Positions 48,182-56,584 are shown, counted from the first letter of the stretch. The stretch is 64,000 nucleotides of DNA from Pedobacter rhizosphaerae (GCF_900111155.1 NZ_FOGG01000001.1:124001-188000); one strand, 5' to 3'. Notes: generated by a model from the letters alone, not told the origin. Made by a program: numbers and translations.

Positions 48182-50767
48182 ATGCCAAAACTTCGGTTAA
48201 CTACACAACGAGAATCTGTTTTCAACAACGAGGTTATCTCCAAATTCGAACTCTTTAATAGTCTGTTTCTTACCCTTCCATTTTATAAAATTAAGGATAC
48301 AGGAACATTACTGCCTTTATTTTTTAAGAGCTGCGAAGATGGGATAAAGCAAGGTCAGAAGCCTGCTCAAGTAATTGAGGAATTTTTTGCTAAATACACC
48401 AGCTACACAGACAGAAAAGATATTGTTGATCTGCTCTTTCGCTTTATTCAATACATAGAGCGTCAGGTTGTACTTTTTGATGCTGTTGAAGATGCTTCTT
48501 TTACCAAATTGAATACCACAGATGAGCAGAGCACTTTGGCCTTCATCTTGAAAAAGAATGCAGATAACAAAACAATGCTTTCTAAAATTGAGCGATTAAT
48601 AGATGATCTTTCTTTACGCCTGGTTTTAACCGCCCACCCAACCCAGTTTTATCCGGGGAATGTACTGGCCATTATTACCGATTTAACACAGGCGATTAAA
48701 GAGAATGATATTACTTCTATCAACTCTCTTTTACAGCAATTGGGTAAAACACCTTTCTTTAATAAAAAATCGCCAACGCCTGTAGATGAAGCTTTAAACC
48801 TGACCTGGTTTTTAGAAAACGTATTCTATTTTGCTGCGGCGAATATTCAGGAAGAAATTGATCAGAATTTAGATGAATATAACCTGGAAACCAAAAAGAT
48901 TTTAGAACTGGGTTTCTGGCCGGGTGGAGATAGAGATGGTAATCCAAATGTCCATTCTGATACCACGGTTGAAGTCTCTAAAATGCTCAGACAGATTTTA
49001 TTCCGCTGCTACTACCGTGATTTCAGGGTAATTAAACGCAGAATTACCTTTAGAGGAGTTGAAGAAAATATTGCTAAGCTTAATGATGTGCTTTATGCCA
49101 ATGCTTTCGATCAGGGCATCGAGATCGAAGATATTTCTGTGCAACTGAAAGAGGGCTTAAATAAAATTAAGGATACCCTTCTTGAAGAGCATGAGGGTTT
49201 ATTTGTGGATCTGGTAAACGACCTTATCCGTAAGATTGAACTTTATGGTAACTACTTTGCTTCGCTGGATATTCGCCAGGATAGCCGTGTGTTGAGAAAA
49301 GTGCATGAGTTCTGTCGCCAGAATAAACCCATTTCATCATTATACCCTGCTGATTATGATAAGCTTTCTGAGGCAGATAAGCTGAAACACATTTCGTTTA
49401 AAGAAGCCTCTATCAACTTTGCATCAGCGCCGGATGAATTGACGAAAGATACCATCGAAACGATCAAGGAAATTAAAGGAATACAAAAGAGAAATGGAGA
49501 GCGGGCTTGCCACCGTTTCATTATCAGCAATTGCCAGCAAGCAAGCGATATTCTGCAATTGATGGAATTATTCTTATGGAATGGATGGAGTAAGGATACG
49601 CTAACGATAGATTTTGTGCCGCTTTTTGAAACCGTAAACGATTTAAAGGGTGCGGCAGATATTATGGAGACTTTGTACAGCAATCCATTTTATAAGGCAC
49701 ACCTCGCCAGCAGGGGTAATAAACAGGATATCATGTTAGGCTATTCTGACAGTACTAAAGATGGTGGTTATTTAATGGCCAACTGGTCTATTTTTAACGG
49801 AAAAACCTCTTTATCTGCTGTTGCAGAGAAGCATAACATTCAATTGGCATTTTTCGACGGTCGTGGTGGCCCTCCTGCACGTGGCGGAGGTAAAACACAC
49901 CGTTTCTATGCTTCTATGGGTAAGGAAATTGCCAACAAAAATATTCAGTTAACCGTTCAGGGGCAAACCATCAGTTCTCAATACGGATCTGTAGAAAGTG
50001 CTGAGTTCAATATTGAGCAATTAATCAATGCAGGGATAACCTCTGGCTTGAAAGAGAAACACAATATTCTTTTAGATCCTGAAAACAAAGTGTTGCTGGA
50101 TGCAATGGCTGAGGATGGCTATAAAGCTTTCGTTGACTTGCGTGAGCACCCCTTGTTTGTGAGTTACCTGGAAAAACTTTCTCCACTCAAATTATTGTCG
50201 CAGGCAAATATTAGCAGTCGCCCGGTAAAAAGAAATGGTGGTGGCGAAATGAAACTCGAAGATTTACGTGCCATTAGTTTTGTAACTGCCTGGAGCATGT
50301 TGAAGCAAAACGTACCTGGTTTCTATGGAATGGGTACAGCCATGAAAAACCAGGAAAAGGCTGGTAACTGGGGTAAGGTGGTGAAGGTTTATGAGGATTC
50401 TGATTACTTAAAAACCATCGTAGATAACTGTATGATGAGCATGAGCAAATCTGATTTTGCAATTACGGCCCATTTAGCCTCCGACAAGGAGTTTGGTTCA
50501 TTTTGGACTCAACTACACAATGAGTTCGAATTAACGAAGGAGATGCTCTTAAAACTATCAGGACAGCCAACACTTATGGCTAATTATCCTGTAGATAAGC
50601 GATCTATTGCGACGAGAGAAAGAATTATTCTTCCGTTGGTATTGATTCAGCATTTTGCTTTAGAAAAACTGCAGCATGATCAAAATGCAACTGACCAAAA
50701 GGCACTTGAAAAGCTTTCGGTTAGAACGGTATTCGGAATTGTGAATGCAGGTAGGAATTTGGCTTAA
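48182..50767 (+). CDS. ppc: Phosphoenolpyruvate carboxylase
   Basis: An 861-residue cytoplasmic enzyme that carboxylates PEP to oxaloacetate to refill the citrate cycle. Catalytic blocks are present: VLTAHPTQFYPGNVL (active-site histidine; Q replaces the usual E), GFWPGGDRDGNPNV, MLGYSDSTKDGGYLMANW, FFDGRGGPPARGGGKTH and GQTISSQYG. The end is FGIVNAGRNLA rather than the usual NTG-type C-terminus, so allosteric or catalytic details may differ. A single gene between the efflux operon and the peroxiredoxin operon, followed by two dispersed repeats. Regulation may involve the inverted repeat just upstream. Confidence 0.96.
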   Translation: MPKLRLTTQRESVFNNEVISKFELFNSLFLTLPFYKIKDTGTLLPLFFKSCEDGIKQGQKPAQVIEEFFAKYTSYTDRKDIVDLLFRFIQYIERQVVLFDAVEDASFTKLNTTDEQSTLAFILKKNADNKTMLSKIERLIDDLSLRLVLTAHPTQFYPGNVLAIITDLTQAIKENDITSINSLLQQLGKTPFFNKKSPTPVDEALNLTWFLENVFYFAAANIQEEIDQNLDEYNLETKKILELGFWPGGDRDGNPNVHSDTTVEVSKMLRQILFRCYYRDFRVIKRRITFRGVEENIAKLNDVLYANAFDQGIEIEDISVQLKEGLNKIKDTLLEEHEGLFVDLVNDLIRKIELYGNYFASLDIRQDSRVLRKVHEFCRQNKPISSLYPADYDKLSEADKLKHISFKEASINFASAPDELTKDTIETIKEIKGIQKRNGERACHRFIISNCQQASDILQLMELFLWNGWSKDTLTIDFVPLFETVNDLKGAADIMETLYSNPFYKAHLASRGNKQDIMLGYSDSTKDGGYLMANWSIFNGKTSLSAVAEKHNIQLAFFDGRGGPPARGGGKTHRFYASMGKEIANKNIQLTVQGQTISSQYGSVESAEFNIEQLINAGITSGLKEKHNILLDPENKVLLDAMAEDGYKAFVDLREHPLFVSYLEKLSPLKLLSQANISSRPVKRNGGGEMKLEDLRAISFVTAWSMLKQNVPGFYGMGTAMKNQEKAGNWGKVVKVYEDSDYLKTIVDNCMMSMSKSDFAITAHLASDKEFGSFWTQLHNEFELTKEMLLKLSGQPTLMANYPVDKRSIATRERIILPLVLIQHFALEKLQHDQNATDQKALEKLSVRTVFGIVNAGRNLA

Positions 50768-50802
50768 AAGGTTTAATTGGTTAAAAGCTTAATTGTTTAA
50801 CT

Positions 50803-50940
50803 GACCCAAGGTCTGTGACTCACAGACCTTATTTGTTATTAAGTATTTTTAGTGCGTTTCGACAAGCTCAACGTGACAGATTGGAATGGGATTTAATTTA
50901 GGGGAAAGCATTAAAGTTCAGCAAGACGATTGGATAAGGT
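50803..50940. repeat. Composite intergenic repeat, copy A
   Basis: Starts with a 23-bp perfect palindrome (50808-50830, arms AAGGTCTGTGA/TCACAGACCTT around one base), then TTATTTGTTATTAAGTATTT and the CGACAAGCTCAAC element (50857-50878), then GATTGGAATG and AAAGTTCAGCAAGACGATTGG. The same order recurs in copy B from 50987. The palindrome lies about 40 bases after the ppc stop and may be its terminator. Confidence 0.8.
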
Positions 50941-50986
50941 CTTAGATGTACTTAACCCAGTTGTGTATGATAAGCACCTTCGATAG

Positions 50987-51160
50987 AACCCAAGGTCTGT
51001 GGCTCACAGACCTTTTTTGTTATTAAATATTTTTATTTGTTATTAAGTATTGTTAGTGCGTTTCGACAAGCTCAACGTTGACAGATTGGAATGAGAATTT
51101 AATTTAGGAGAGCTCCTCTTAAAGTTCAGGAGGGCGATTGGACTTAGCTCAAATTAGCCC
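50987..51160. repeat. Composite intergenic repeat, copy B
   Basis: A diverged tandem copy of the unit at 50803-50940: palindrome AAGGTCTGTG / CACAGACCTT (50992-51014) followed by a T run, TTTGTTATTAA twice (an internal duplication missing from copy A), the CGACAAGCTCAAC element (51061-51083), GATTGGAATG and AAAGTTCAGGAGGGCGATTGG. No coding frame runs through either copy. Confidence 0.8.
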
Positions 51161-51182
51161 CTGTATATTGCCTTTTAACACA

Positions 51183-51215
51183 AAACCCCTTACAAAATGA
51201 ATTTGCAAGGGGTTT
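51183..51215 (-). terminator. Terminator of the peroxiredoxin operon
   Basis: AAACCCCTT (51183-51191) and AAGGGGTTT (51207-51215) form a perfect 9-bp stem; on the minus strand it is followed by TGTGTT. It lies 23 bases beyond the stop of the last gene of the peroxiredoxin-thioredoxin operon. Confidence 0.7.
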
Positions 51216-51237
51216 GATATAAAAAAACGGGATGATA

Positions 51238-51486
51238 TTATCTATCGATTGAGCCCATAACACGCTGCCCGAAAGCATTAAGCGCATCACGCTCTGGAGT
51301 ACCGTCTTTCACCAATTGGTGAACTTCCAGTGCTCCGCAGATATTGGTAATCATTTCTCCAGCAACATCAACATCGGTTTCACTAACGCCTCTGAATTCG
51401 CAAAATGCTTCTAACACTTCTAAGGTAGCCTCAAGCTGTTCGGGTGTTGTAGTTTGGAAAAACTGTCTGATAACTGGAATTTTCAT
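51238..51486 (-). CDS. Small protein of the peroxiredoxin operon (DUF6952-like)
   Basis: An 82-residue soluble, mostly helical acidic protein (MKIPVIRQFFQTTTPEQLEA, then VLEAFCEFRGVSETDVDVAG, ending ALNAFGQRVMGSIDR). It resembles the small DUF6952 proteins that sit next to thioredoxin and peroxiredoxin genes in Bacteroidota; this assignment is from memory. Its start codon overlaps the thioredoxin stop (TAATG), indicating translational coupling and a shared role in peroxide defence. Two cysteines are present but no CxxC. Function is unknown. Confidence 0.75.
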   Translation of the reverse strand: MKIPVIRQFFQTTTPEQLEATLEVLEAFCEFRGVSETDVDVAGEMITNICGALEVHQLVKDGTPERDALNAFGQRVMGSIDR

Positions 51487-51794
51487 TACTTTATCTTGTT
51501 AAAAAGTTCAATTAAACCTTCTTGTTTATTGGTCTGAACCTGATCTACCAAGGCACCACCTTCAAAAGCGGCAAAGGTTGGTAAGTTATCAACGTTTGCG
51601 AATTTGCGTGAGTTTGGAAGTTTTTCAGCATCAACAATTAAGAAAGCAACATCTTCATTTTCTGCAGCCAATTTTTTAAACTTCGGTTTCATGATTCTGC
51701 AGTTTCCGCACCAGGATGCAGCATACTGAACCATTACCTTGCTGTTATCGGCTAAATATTGTTGAAGATTATCTTCTGTTAATTCTAAAAACAT
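51486..51794 (-). CDS. Thioredoxin-family protein, CGNC active site
   Basis: A 102-residue cytoplasmic thioredoxin-fold protein. The active site is ASWCGNCRIMKPKF, with asparagine in place of the usual proline, and the cis-proline loop is DNLPTFAAFEGG. With no signal peptide it is probably the electron donor to the peroxiredoxin encoded 14 bases upstream. The CGNC motif suggests a redox potential different from standard thioredoxin. Operon order is peroxiredoxin, this gene, DUF6952-like gene. Confidence 0.93.
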   Translation of the reverse strand: MFLELTEDNLQQYLADNSKVMVQYAASWCGNCRIMKPKFKKLAAENEDVAFLIVDAEKLPNSRKFANVDNLPTFAAFEGGALVDQVQTNKQEGLIELFNKIK

Positions 51795-51808
51795 AACGTT
51801 TTGTTTTA

Positions 51809-52441
51809 TTAGTTGGCAGCTAAATATTCAGCAACACCAGTTCTGTTAGCGTTCATTGCTTCTTTTCCTTCTTCCCAGTTTGCAGGACAAACCTCACCGT
51901 GTTTTTGAACGTGTGCATAAGCGTCGATTAAACGTAAATATTCTTTAACGTTTCTACCTACAGGCATATCGTTTACGCTTTCGTGGAAAACTTTACCAGT
52001 TTCGTCGATTAAATAAGTTGCTCTGAAAGAAACATTTGAACCAGAGAAAGATTCGTTTCCTTCTTCGTCATAGTTAACTTCCTGATCTAAAATATCTAAA
52101 ATACCAGATAATTGTCTGTGTGTATCTGCTAAAATTGGATAAGTAACCCCTTCAATACCACCGTTATCTTTTGGTGTGTTTAACCAGGCGAAGTGAACTT
52201 CATTAGTATCGCATGATGCACCAATTACAATTGTATTTCTTTGCTCAAACTCAGGAAGGGCTGCCTGAAAAGCGTGTAATTCTGTAGGGCAAACAAAAGT
52301 GAAATCTTTAGGGTACCAGAACAATAATACTTTTTTGTTTTTGCTAACTGCTTCTTCAAATACGTTGATTTTCAAGTCATCACCCATGTCTGACATTGCA
52401 TCAATACTAACACTCGGGAATTTTTTACCTACTATAGCCAT
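51809..52441 (-). CDS. Typical 2-Cys peroxiredoxin (AhpC/Prx1 type)
   Basis: A 210-residue cytoplasmic peroxidase reducing hydrogen peroxide and organic peroxides. Peroxidatic C51 is in DFTFVCPTELHAFQ and resolving C185 in GEVCPANWEEGKEAM, the arrangement of typical 2-Cys enzymes. MAIVGKKFPSVSIDA at 52441 is the start; an in-frame ATG at 52471 falls in the -7 box and is rejected. A complete promoter lies just upstream. The first gene of a three-gene operon with the CGNC thioredoxin; together they form a peroxide-reducing chain. No OxyR or PerR site was identified. Confidence 0.97.
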   Translation of the reverse strand: MAIVGKKFPSVSIDAMSDMGDDLKINVFEEAVSKNKKVLLFWYPKDFTFVCPTELHAFQAALPEFEQRNTIVIGASCDTNEVHFAWLNTPKDNGGIEGVTYPILADTHRQLSGILDILDQEVNYDEEGNESFSGSNVSFRATYLIDETGKVFHESVNDMPVGRNVKEYLRLIDAYAHVQKHGEVCPANWEEGKEAMNANRTGVAEYLAAN

Positions 52442-52468
52442 AATTGTTTTTTCTTTTAATTTGTGCCA

Positions 52469-52500
52469 CAAAGGTAAGGCATACGCAGGGGTTAATCAAA
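52469..52500 (-). promoter_or_regulatory. Promoter of the peroxiredoxin operon
   Basis: On the minus strand TTTG (52500-52497), a 20-bp spacer and TACCTTTG (52476-52469) match the Bacteroidota consensus exactly, 28 bases before the start codon at 52441. Confidence 0.8.
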
Positions 52501-52629
52501 CCAAATAACCGAATTATTGATCACTATTATTGATGTTGATATAGTTAAAAACTATAATGTTGTTAAAATGTATAAGGCGGTTCTATTGCTGTGCTGTTGA
52601 AATGAATGGCGTGTTGGATGTAAGGATTG

Positions 52630-52714
52630 GTTCACTAGTTCATTCGTTCACTAGTTCATTCCTTCCTTCCTTCATTCATTCTTTCATTCATCCATTCATT
52701 CATTTGTACATTCG
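52630..52714. repeat. CATT/CCTT-rich microsatellite
   Basis: A tract of TTCA, CATT and CCTT units (TTCACTAGTTCATTCGTTCA, TTCCTTCCTTCCTTCATTC, TTCATCCATTCATTC) related to the one at 38802-38875. It sits between the peroxiredoxin promoter and the end of the S9 peptidase gene; together with its flanks it accounts for the 315-base spacer 52442-52756, in which nothing else is seen. Confidence 0.75.
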
Positions 52715-52756
52715 GCATTGGTTATTTGGGCCTGATTGCATGCCTTCACTACAAGT

Positions 52757-55138
52757 TTACTTTTTCAATGTGTTTTCATACAACTTAAAGATTCGTTTGT
52801 ACTCATCAGTCCAGCTGCTGGGCTCTACAAAACCATGATCTTCTACAGGAAAAACCGCAAGTTCCCAATTACTTTTCCCTAGTTCTATAAACCTTTGCGT
52901 AATGCGAACAATATCCTGAAAATGAACATTTACATCTACCATGCCATGTGCCATAAGTAAATTTCCTTTTAGCTTATCGGCAAAATAGATAGGTGAACTT
53001 TGTTTGTATGCAATAGGATCGTTAAACGGTTCATTTAAAATATTAGAAGTATAACCATGATTATAATGTGCCCAGTCGGTTACCGATCTTAATGCAGCAC
53101 CACTTTCAAAAACTTCAGGCGCATTAAACATGGCCATTAAGGTCATGAAGCCCCCGTAAGAGCCCCCGTAAATACCCACATGCTTGGGGTTAACGCCGTA
53201 TTTCTCTACCAATACCTTTACGCCATCTACCTGGTCTGTTAAATCTTTTCCGCCCATGTGGCGATATATCCCTGTGCGGTGATCGCGTCCATAACCAGAG
53301 CTGGCAGTATAATCAATGTCAATTACCGTGTAGCCATTATCAGCCAGGAGGTTGTTAAACATGTATTCACGAAAATATTGGCTCCAGCCGAAATGGATAT
53401 TCTGAAGGTAGCCTGCGCCATGTACAAAAACTACCGCAGGATGATTGGGATGCGGATTTTCAGATTTATATACCCTTGCATATACCTCCGCGCCATACCG
53501 ATTTTTGAAACTGATCATATCGGGCTGTCTCCAGGCATAAGAATTGAATTCGCTGCTGGTAGAGGTCGTAATTTTTACGGCCTTAGCCTTAGGCGTGTTG
53601 GGTTGAATGTAAAGCTCCCATGGTTTATTGAGGTAAGAATAGTTAATGGCGATCCATTTTTCATCGGGCGAGAGGGTGATTTCATTTAAGCCTTTCATCG
53701 TGGTGATTTGAATAAGTTCTCCACCATTTGAAGCGATTTTAAATAAATTGGTTATACCCGGGTGCTCTTTGTTGCCCGTTAAATAGAATGTTTTTTTGTC
53801 TTTGGATAGCTTGAGGGTTTGTACTTCCCATTTACCGGAAGTTAATTGCTTTTTCTCTCCTTTAGCCACATCTGCAACATAGAGGTGCGAATATCCGGTG
53901 GCCTCGCTTTGATAATAGAAGTGATCATTATCAACCCAGCCTACGTTTCCGGCATAATAGCCGCCAACTCCAGGGCCGCCAATCCATGCTTCATCTCTTT
54001 GGCGATCTACGAGATTGAATTTTCCGCTTAAAGCGTCCAGTTGCAAAATCCAACGGTCCTTGTTGTCGGTACTGATCGCAATCATGATTCCCTTTGTGCC
54101 ATTTTCATTCCAAATGGGGCCAAAGAGGTTTACATTGCGGTCTTCATTCTTTTTTTGAAGCGCCTCTTTTTCCTTTGGATAATCTTTCAGATAATCAGGT
54201 AAATCTTTTATTCCTGTAATGGTACTGGTTTGGATGGTGTAAACGGTATCTTGTTGGATGTCGAAAATGAAATTTTGTGAAGTACTCTCATTTTCTCCAA
54301 CTTTGGTCCTGCCCGGAATATCTTCGGTATAACCAGAAGCCGTTACATAGTTTGGTACAATGGTGTTGTGGTTGTTTTGGGCTGCTGTGGTGAGTTTATA
54401 AGTAATAAAACGACCGTTTGGACTAATAATCACATTGCTTAAAAATTTATCCTCGGTGTAAATCTCTTTTAAGCTTTTAGTATCGGTGGCGACACTGGCT
54501 CTTACTCTTCCAGTTCGGTTGGTATTGTTCTTACCTTCTGCGTTTCTTTTCTTAATGATGTCAAAAAGTGCTGTTTGCTCTGCTTTAAGCCAGTTATCTT
54601 GTACTGTCCCTGTTTTTACATCGGCCTTGCCCGGCTTTTTTCCTTTTACAAAGTTGCTTAACTGTTTCGTTTCGGCAGTTTTTAAGTTTAGGGAATAAAT
54701 ATTGTCCTCTTTTTGATAGGCAATACTTCCATCGGTTAAGAAAATGGCTCCAGTTTCTCTCTCTTGCGTATTGGTAAGTCGCCTTTCTTTGTTGCCTTTG
54801 AAATCCTGAAGAAAGATATCTCCATTCCGCTCAAACAAGCCTAATGTTTTATTGCTGTTGTAAAGGTAGTTTTGGGTTGGGTTTTTCTCGTCTTCTTTGT
54901 CGATCGCCTTAATTATCTTAGTAGAGGATGTGCCAACCTTAAACAGTTCATCTTTCGCTTTTTTATCTGGATTCCAGTTGAAATAAAGCGTTTTGCTATC
55001 GGCGGTCCAATGGTAGTTGGAAGGCGATACACCCATCCATTTTGGATCACGCATTATTTTTTCAACCGTTAATGGCCCTAACTGAGCAAACGTATATTGA
55101 CTGGAACAAAGAAGAATAAAAAGTAAGTGTTTTTTCAT
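52757..55138 (-). CDS. Exported S9-family prolyl oligopeptidase (DPP4-like)
   Basis: A 793-residue exported serine peptidase. Signal MKKHLLFILLCSSQYTFAQ at 55138; the frame stays open upstream to 55198 but without a signal. An N-terminal beta-propeller (about 40-520) contains repeats such as LSPDEKWIAINYSYL. The alpha/beta-hydrolase domain (about 540-793) has the nucleophile motif GIYGGSYGGFMTLMAMF, the acid region HGMVDVNVHFQD and the histidine in VEDHGFVEP. DPP4-type enzymes release dipeptides after proline or alanine. Standalone gene; a role in periplasmic peptide use is inferred. Confidence 0.95.
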   Translation of the reverse strand: MKKHLLFILLCSSQYTFAQLGPLTVEKIMRDPKWMGVSPSNYHWTADSKTLYFNWNPDKKAKDELFKVGTSSTKIIKAIDKEDEKNPTQNYLYNSNKTLGLFERNGDIFLQDFKGNKERRLTNTQERETGAIFLTDGSIAYQKEDNIYSLNLKTAETKQLSNFVKGKKPGKADVKTGTVQDNWLKAEQTALFDIIKKRNAEGKNNTNRTGRVRASVATDTKSLKEIYTEDKFLSNVIISPNGRFITYKLTTAAQNNHNTIVPNYVTASGYTEDIPGRTKVGENESTSQNFIFDIQQDTVYTIQTSTITGIKDLPDYLKDYPKEKEALQKKNEDRNVNLFGPIWNENGTKGIMIAISTDNKDRWILQLDALSGKFNLVDRQRDEAWIGGPGVGGYYAGNVGWVDNDHFYYQSEATGYSHLYVADVAKGEKKQLTSGKWEVQTLKLSKDKKTFYLTGNKEHPGITNLFKIASNGGELIQITTMKGLNEITLSPDEKWIAINYSYLNKPWELYIQPNTPKAKAVKITTSTSSEFNSYAWRQPDMISFKNRYGAEVYARVYKSENPHPNHPAVVFVHGAGYLQNIHFGWSQYFREYMFNNLLADNGYTVIDIDYTASSGYGRDHRTGIYRHMGGKDLTDQVDGVKVLVEKYGVNPKHVGIYGGSYGGFMTLMAMFNAPEVFESGAALRSVTDWAHYNHGYTSNILNEPFNDPIAYKQSSPIYFADKLKGNLLMAHGMVDVNVHFQDIVRITQRFIELGKSNWELAVFPVEDHGFVEPSSWTDEYKRIFKLYENTLKK

Positions 55139-55148
55139 AGGTTTTATT

Positions 55149-55228
55149 AGTATCAAGTAGTTAGTATCGGGTATCAAGAGCGAAGTATCAAGAGTCAAGA
55201 GTCAAGTATCAAGAACCAAGTATCGAGA
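55149..55228. repeat. Degenerate TATCAAGAGTCAAG repeat
   Basis: About ten imperfect 7-10-base units of the form TATCAAG, GTCAAGA and ACCAAG in tandem immediately upstream of the S9 peptidase gene. Non-coding; it may affect the promoter or have arisen by slippage. Confidence 0.65.
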
Positions 55229-55290
55229 CCGTGTAAGGAGCAAAGATCAAATTCAGGATCGCCCACTTTGGACTCCACACGTCCTTTACA

Positions 55291-56481
55291 CTATCGATTC
55301 ACTCTGCCCGCTTTGTCTACAGTGATTGAATCAAAAGGCTTCAGGTAATCATTAATAATCACCGCAAATTCCCGCCGGCTTAAATTTCTTTGCAAGTCGA
55401 AGGTAGATTTAAAGTGATAAGATTTTCCCCATTTTTTTTGGATTTCCGTCTTGGTTGCTTCCACAGATTTGTTGCCCACATAGGAAACTAAAGATATGGT
55501 GTTTGTTAAATTAATAGCCACATCTTTATGATCGTCAAACCAAATTTGTGCTTTATAGTAATAATCTTTTATGGGTTGTTTAACTTCATTATAGGTAATT
55601 TCTTTTTCAGGATTAAAAAGTGCCTTTCCGTTATTCGTTTCCGCTTTAATTATACCCGTTATACCCACCTTCTGTAGGGCTAACCAGTTTGAATCTGCAA
55701 CCTTAACATCATCAAAAGGCATAAGTGAAAGTTTATAGTTTAAAAGTTCTCCCTGAACGGCCTTTAGATTAGATTCGCTTGTTTTCTTACCGTAAAAGGC
55801 CGCATAAGCAGCTGTTGCCCCAGCCGATTGCCCAACTTCTAAATCATCAGCATTAATGAATAAAATGTTTTCCTGATTCGGGATCAGGAGGTTGTACAAG
55901 GACAAGAAACTTGCAGTTGGATTGTTTAAACCTGCAACAGTAGTTCTATAGCTATTTTCGGTATAATTTAAGGGAGTTGCTTTTGCTGGATTGAGCTCGG
56001 TTAACTTGAGCGCTGAAATTACTTTTTCCGGATTTCCTGCCAAAACCAAAACTTTGGCTTTTATGCTTTTATCTTTAGTGAGCTTTGCCTCCCAGCCATT
56101 TCCTGCGCGCCTAATTTCATAGAATGGCATATTATTAATCACGTTGAACAACTTAGAGCTGTCTGACCACTTCTGGATCACTGCATTTATAACCTGGTTA
56201 GTCATTGGTGGCAGGGGGTCGTGCCCTTTTACCCGAAGGGATTTTTTGGCTTTTCTTTCAAACAACCTGATCACTTCAGATGCATCATGTTTACTTAAAT
56301 CGTTTATCTTAAAACCATCAGATTGGGTTAATATCGTAGTATTTACACCTGATGTAGCGCCTTGAACACCGGCAGCAAATGCAGCGCTACCGTTTCCTAT
56401 TACCAATACATCTGTTTTTGTAGTTTGGGCATGAGTAATTAGTGGAATTAAGAATGCGAAAACAAAAAACAATTTCTTCAT
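55291..56481 (-). CDS. Exported FAD-dependent oxidoreductase-like protein
   Basis: A 396-residue protein with signal MKKLFFVFAFLIPLITHAQ and a Rossmann start TDVLVIGNGSAAFAAGVQGA. The strand that should end in an acidic FAD-ribose ligand reads NTTILTQ, so the cofactor site may be degenerate. The middle (LVLAGNPEKVISALKL, GQSAGATAAYAAFYGKKTSE) resembles secreted FAD oxidoreductases of Bacteroidota often annotated near xanthan-lyase-like proteins. The C-terminal NLSRREFAVIINDYLKPFD is SLH-like. Exact reaction unknown. It is divergent from an aldehyde dehydrogenase gene across a spacer with a perfect palindrome. Confidence 0.65.
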   Translation of the reverse strand: MKKLFFVFAFLIPLITHAQTTKTDVLVIGNGSAAFAAGVQGATSGVNTTILTQSDGFKINDLSKHDASEVIRLFERKAKKSLRVKGHDPLPPMTNQVINAVIQKWSDSSKLFNVINNMPFYEIRRAGNGWEAKLTKDKSIKAKVLVLAGNPEKVISALKLTELNPAKATPLNYTENSYRTTVAGLNNPTASFLSLYNLLIPNQENILFINADDLEVGQSAGATAAYAAFYGKKTSESNLKAVQGELLNYKLSLMPFDDVKVADSNWLALQKVGITGIIKAETNNGKALFNPEKEITYNEVKQPIKDYYYKAQIWFDDHKDVAINLTNTISLVSYVGNKSVEATKTEIQKKWGKSYHFKSTFDLQRNLSRREFAVIINDYLKPFDSITVDKAGRVNR

Positions 56482-56550
56482 CTGTGATCTTTAAAAATTA
56501 ACTGCAATATGCTTTAAATGAATGAATTTTTAATTAAATGGAATACATTT

Positions 56551-56566
56551 TAACTAAATTTAGTTA
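56551..56566. promoter_or_regulatory. Perfect 16-bp palindrome between divergent genes
   Basis: TAACTAAATTTAGTTA is its own complement and lies 18 bases before the aldehyde dehydrogenase start and 70 bases before the divergent FAD-oxidoreductase-like gene. The position suits an operator controlling one or both genes; the binding protein is not evident nearby. Confidence 0.5.
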
Positions 56567-56584
56567 GAAACCCGGCTTGTAATC

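Noticed and set aside
52557..52838. Open frame with Phe-Ile-His-Ser repeats
   Set aside because: It is the translation of a CATT microsatellite and overlaps the end of the S9 peptidase gene antisense.
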